A stretch of 8,287 bases of DNA, taken from positions 1-8,287 of the forward strand of contig JAQWQN010000137.1 in the NCBI GenBank assembly GCA_029244465.1. The letters are read 5' to 3'. Below, in pieces: positions 7,236 through 8,287 of the stretch. The position numbers and the translations under genes are program-made. Each line of letters opens with the position of its first letter. The first letter of the stretch is position 1. The stretch comes from Pseudomonadales bacterium. Lineage in GTDB: Bacteria; Pseudomonadota; Gammaproteobacteria; Pseudomonadales; Azotimanducaceae. The notes beneath the pieces were generated by a model. That model ran no database searches. It was not told where the DNA came from and saw nothing but the letters and a program-made list of their open reading frames with translations.

Positions 7236-8287
7236 AAAGTTGCTAATTGTCGAAGACGATCCTGGCCTCCAAAGGCAGATGCGATGGTGCTTTGAGGGTG
7301 TTGATGTAGACGTCGCCGATGATGCGACCATGGCCCGCGACCGCCTTAGCAAAAGTGCGTTTCAAGTAGTGACGTTAGATCTAGGACTGCCCCCTGACCC
7401 CGGTGGTACCGCAGAAGGTTTTGGACTACTACGCCATATTCGTGAGTACTATCCGCACACTAAAGTCGTCGTCATAACAGGGCGAGATGAAAAGGAACAC
7501 GCTCTGACCGCTATCACGAACGGTGCGTTTGACTATTACCAAAAGCCCATTGATACAGCCACATTGACGTTCGCTACCGAGCGTGCGTTTTTTCTGAGTG
7601 AGGTCGAAGCAGAGCTCGCCAAGCAATCAAGTTTAGGTCTTGCGAGCGAACCTCTTCTCCCTGGACTACTTGGTAGTTGTCCAGAAATGAAAGCAGTTGC
7701 CGAGCGTGTTAAGCGTGTTGCCAGAGCTAACGTCACAGTACTGATCACAGGAGAAACGGGAACGGGAAAAGAAATTATTGCGTCGAACGTTCATGGTCTT
7801 TCCAGTCGAGCCGAGCAAGCACTTATCACGATCAATTGCGCAGCAATTCCAGAGAATCTTCTCGAAAGTGAACTTTTCGGACACGAGAAAGGGAGCTTTA
7901 CCGGCGCAGTCGCCCGCAAAATTGGCAAATTGGAAGCCGCCGAGGGCGGTACTTTGTTCCTCGATGAGATCGGCGACATGCCCATCCAGCTTCAGGCAAA
8001 GATTCTGCGGTTTCTTCAAGAACGGTCATTTGAACGCGTTGGCTCAACCACTTCAATACAAGCGGACGTTCGAGTTATAAGCGCGACCCACAGGGACCTC
8101 CAAGCCATGATTGAGGATGGTTCGTTTAGAGAAGACCTTTACTACCGACTCAGTGAAATTGATATTGCACTCCCCCCGCTGCGTGAACGTGGGGCTGACA
8201 TTCTCTTGATTGCTGAAAAAATATTGGCTGATCATGCCGAGCATCGGCCTTTGAAGTTCTCCGCCGAGGCGCTTGATGCACTTACCA
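7225..8287 (+). CDS. prsR: PEP-CTERM-box sigma-54 response regulator PrsR (3' end cut by window edge)
   Basis: An open frame of 354 codons from GTG at 7225 to the window edge, with no stop. The family is around 450 residues, so the end of the AAA domain and the C-terminal DNA-binding domain are missing. The receiver domain (about 5-120) has acidic residues E10/D11/D12, phosphoacceptor Asp52 in TLDLGLPPDPGG, Thr85 and Lys107. The sigma-54 activator AAA domain has Walker A GETGTGKE (176-183), the sigma-54 contact loop GSFTGA (223-228, a variant of GAFTGA), Walker B GGTLFLDE (241-248) and FREDLYYRLSEI (301-312) with arginine-finger residues. LPPLRER follows at 316-322. It is expected, when phosphorylated by PrsK, to activate sigma-54 promoters of PEP-CTERM protein genes. 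Its start overlaps the prsK stop by 11 bases, which implies translational coupling. Confidence 0.93.
   Translation, partial: MSDRKLLIVEDDPGLQRQMRWCFEGVDVDVADDATMARDRLSKSAFQVVTLDLGLPPDPGGTAEGFGLLRHIREYYPHTKVVVITGRDEKEHALTAITNGAFDYYQKPIDTATLTFATERAFFLSEVEAELAKQSSLGLASEPLLPGLLGSCPEMKAVAERVKRVARANVTVLITGETGTGKEIIASNVHGLSSRAEQALITINCAAIPENLLESELFGHEKGSFTGAVARKIGKLEAAEGGTLFLDEIGDMPIQLQAKILRFLQERSFERVGSTTSIQADVRVISATHRDLQAMIEDGSFREDLYYRLSEIDIALPPLRERGADILLIAEKILADHAEHRPLKFSAEALDALT

Noticed and set aside
7666..8019. 117-residue minus-strand reading frame opposite prsR
   Set aside because: It is antisense to the strongly conserved AAA domain of PrsR and shows no coherent protein features.

Overview
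The window holds seven protein-coding genes and almost no non-coding DNA. Five can be tied to the exosortase A (XrtA)/PEP-CTERM exopolysaccharide system. That system is found mainly in Gram-negative, biofilm- or floc-forming proteobacteria from water, sediment and soil. The combination of XrtA-type genes, a dnaE2 end and roughly balanced base composition (judged by eye) suggests a gamma- or betaproteobacterium. No finer placement is justified. I see no tRNA, rRNA, CRISPR array, insertion sequence or phage gene.

Layout. At the left edge (1-639, +) is the C-terminal fifth of the error-prone DNA polymerase DnaE2. It converges, with a 10-base gap, on a two-gene minus-strand unit (2714 to 650): a cytoplasmic tyrosine autokinase of the PEP-CTERM locus type, followed by an ExeA/GspA-like AAA ATPase of the same locus. 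A 186-base AT-rich divergent intergenic region (2715-2900) separates this unit from a tightly packed plus-strand operon. That operon runs: TviB-type UDP-HexNAc 6-dehydrogenase (2901-4169), UDP-glucuronate-4-epimerase-like enzyme (4170-5201), sensor kinase PrsK (5208-7235) and sigma-54 response regulator PrsR (7225 to beyond the right edge). The gaps are 0 bases, 6 bases and an 11-base overlap. PrsR is open at the window end and lacks only its C-terminal part.

How the genes fit together. The dehydrogenase and epimerase should supply acidic nucleotide sugars (uronic or N-acetylated uronic acid type) for an exopolysaccharide. The tyrosine autokinase is expected to control chain length or export together with a membrane adaptor that is not encoded here. 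The ATPase is a conserved but poorly understood member of these loci. PrsK and PrsR form the two-component system expected to switch on PEP-CTERM protein genes and possibly polysaccharide genes through sigma-54. Exosortase, glycosyltransferases, export proteins and PEP-CTERM substrates are not in the window and would be expected beyond the right edge or elsewhere.

Nothing here is a clearly new system. The most useful second-look points are the sugar-nucleotide genes sharing an operon with the regulators, the missing membrane partner of the kinase, the substrate question for the dehydrogenase/epimerase pair, and the divergent control region, which has an inverted repeat but no recognisable sigma-54 promoter.
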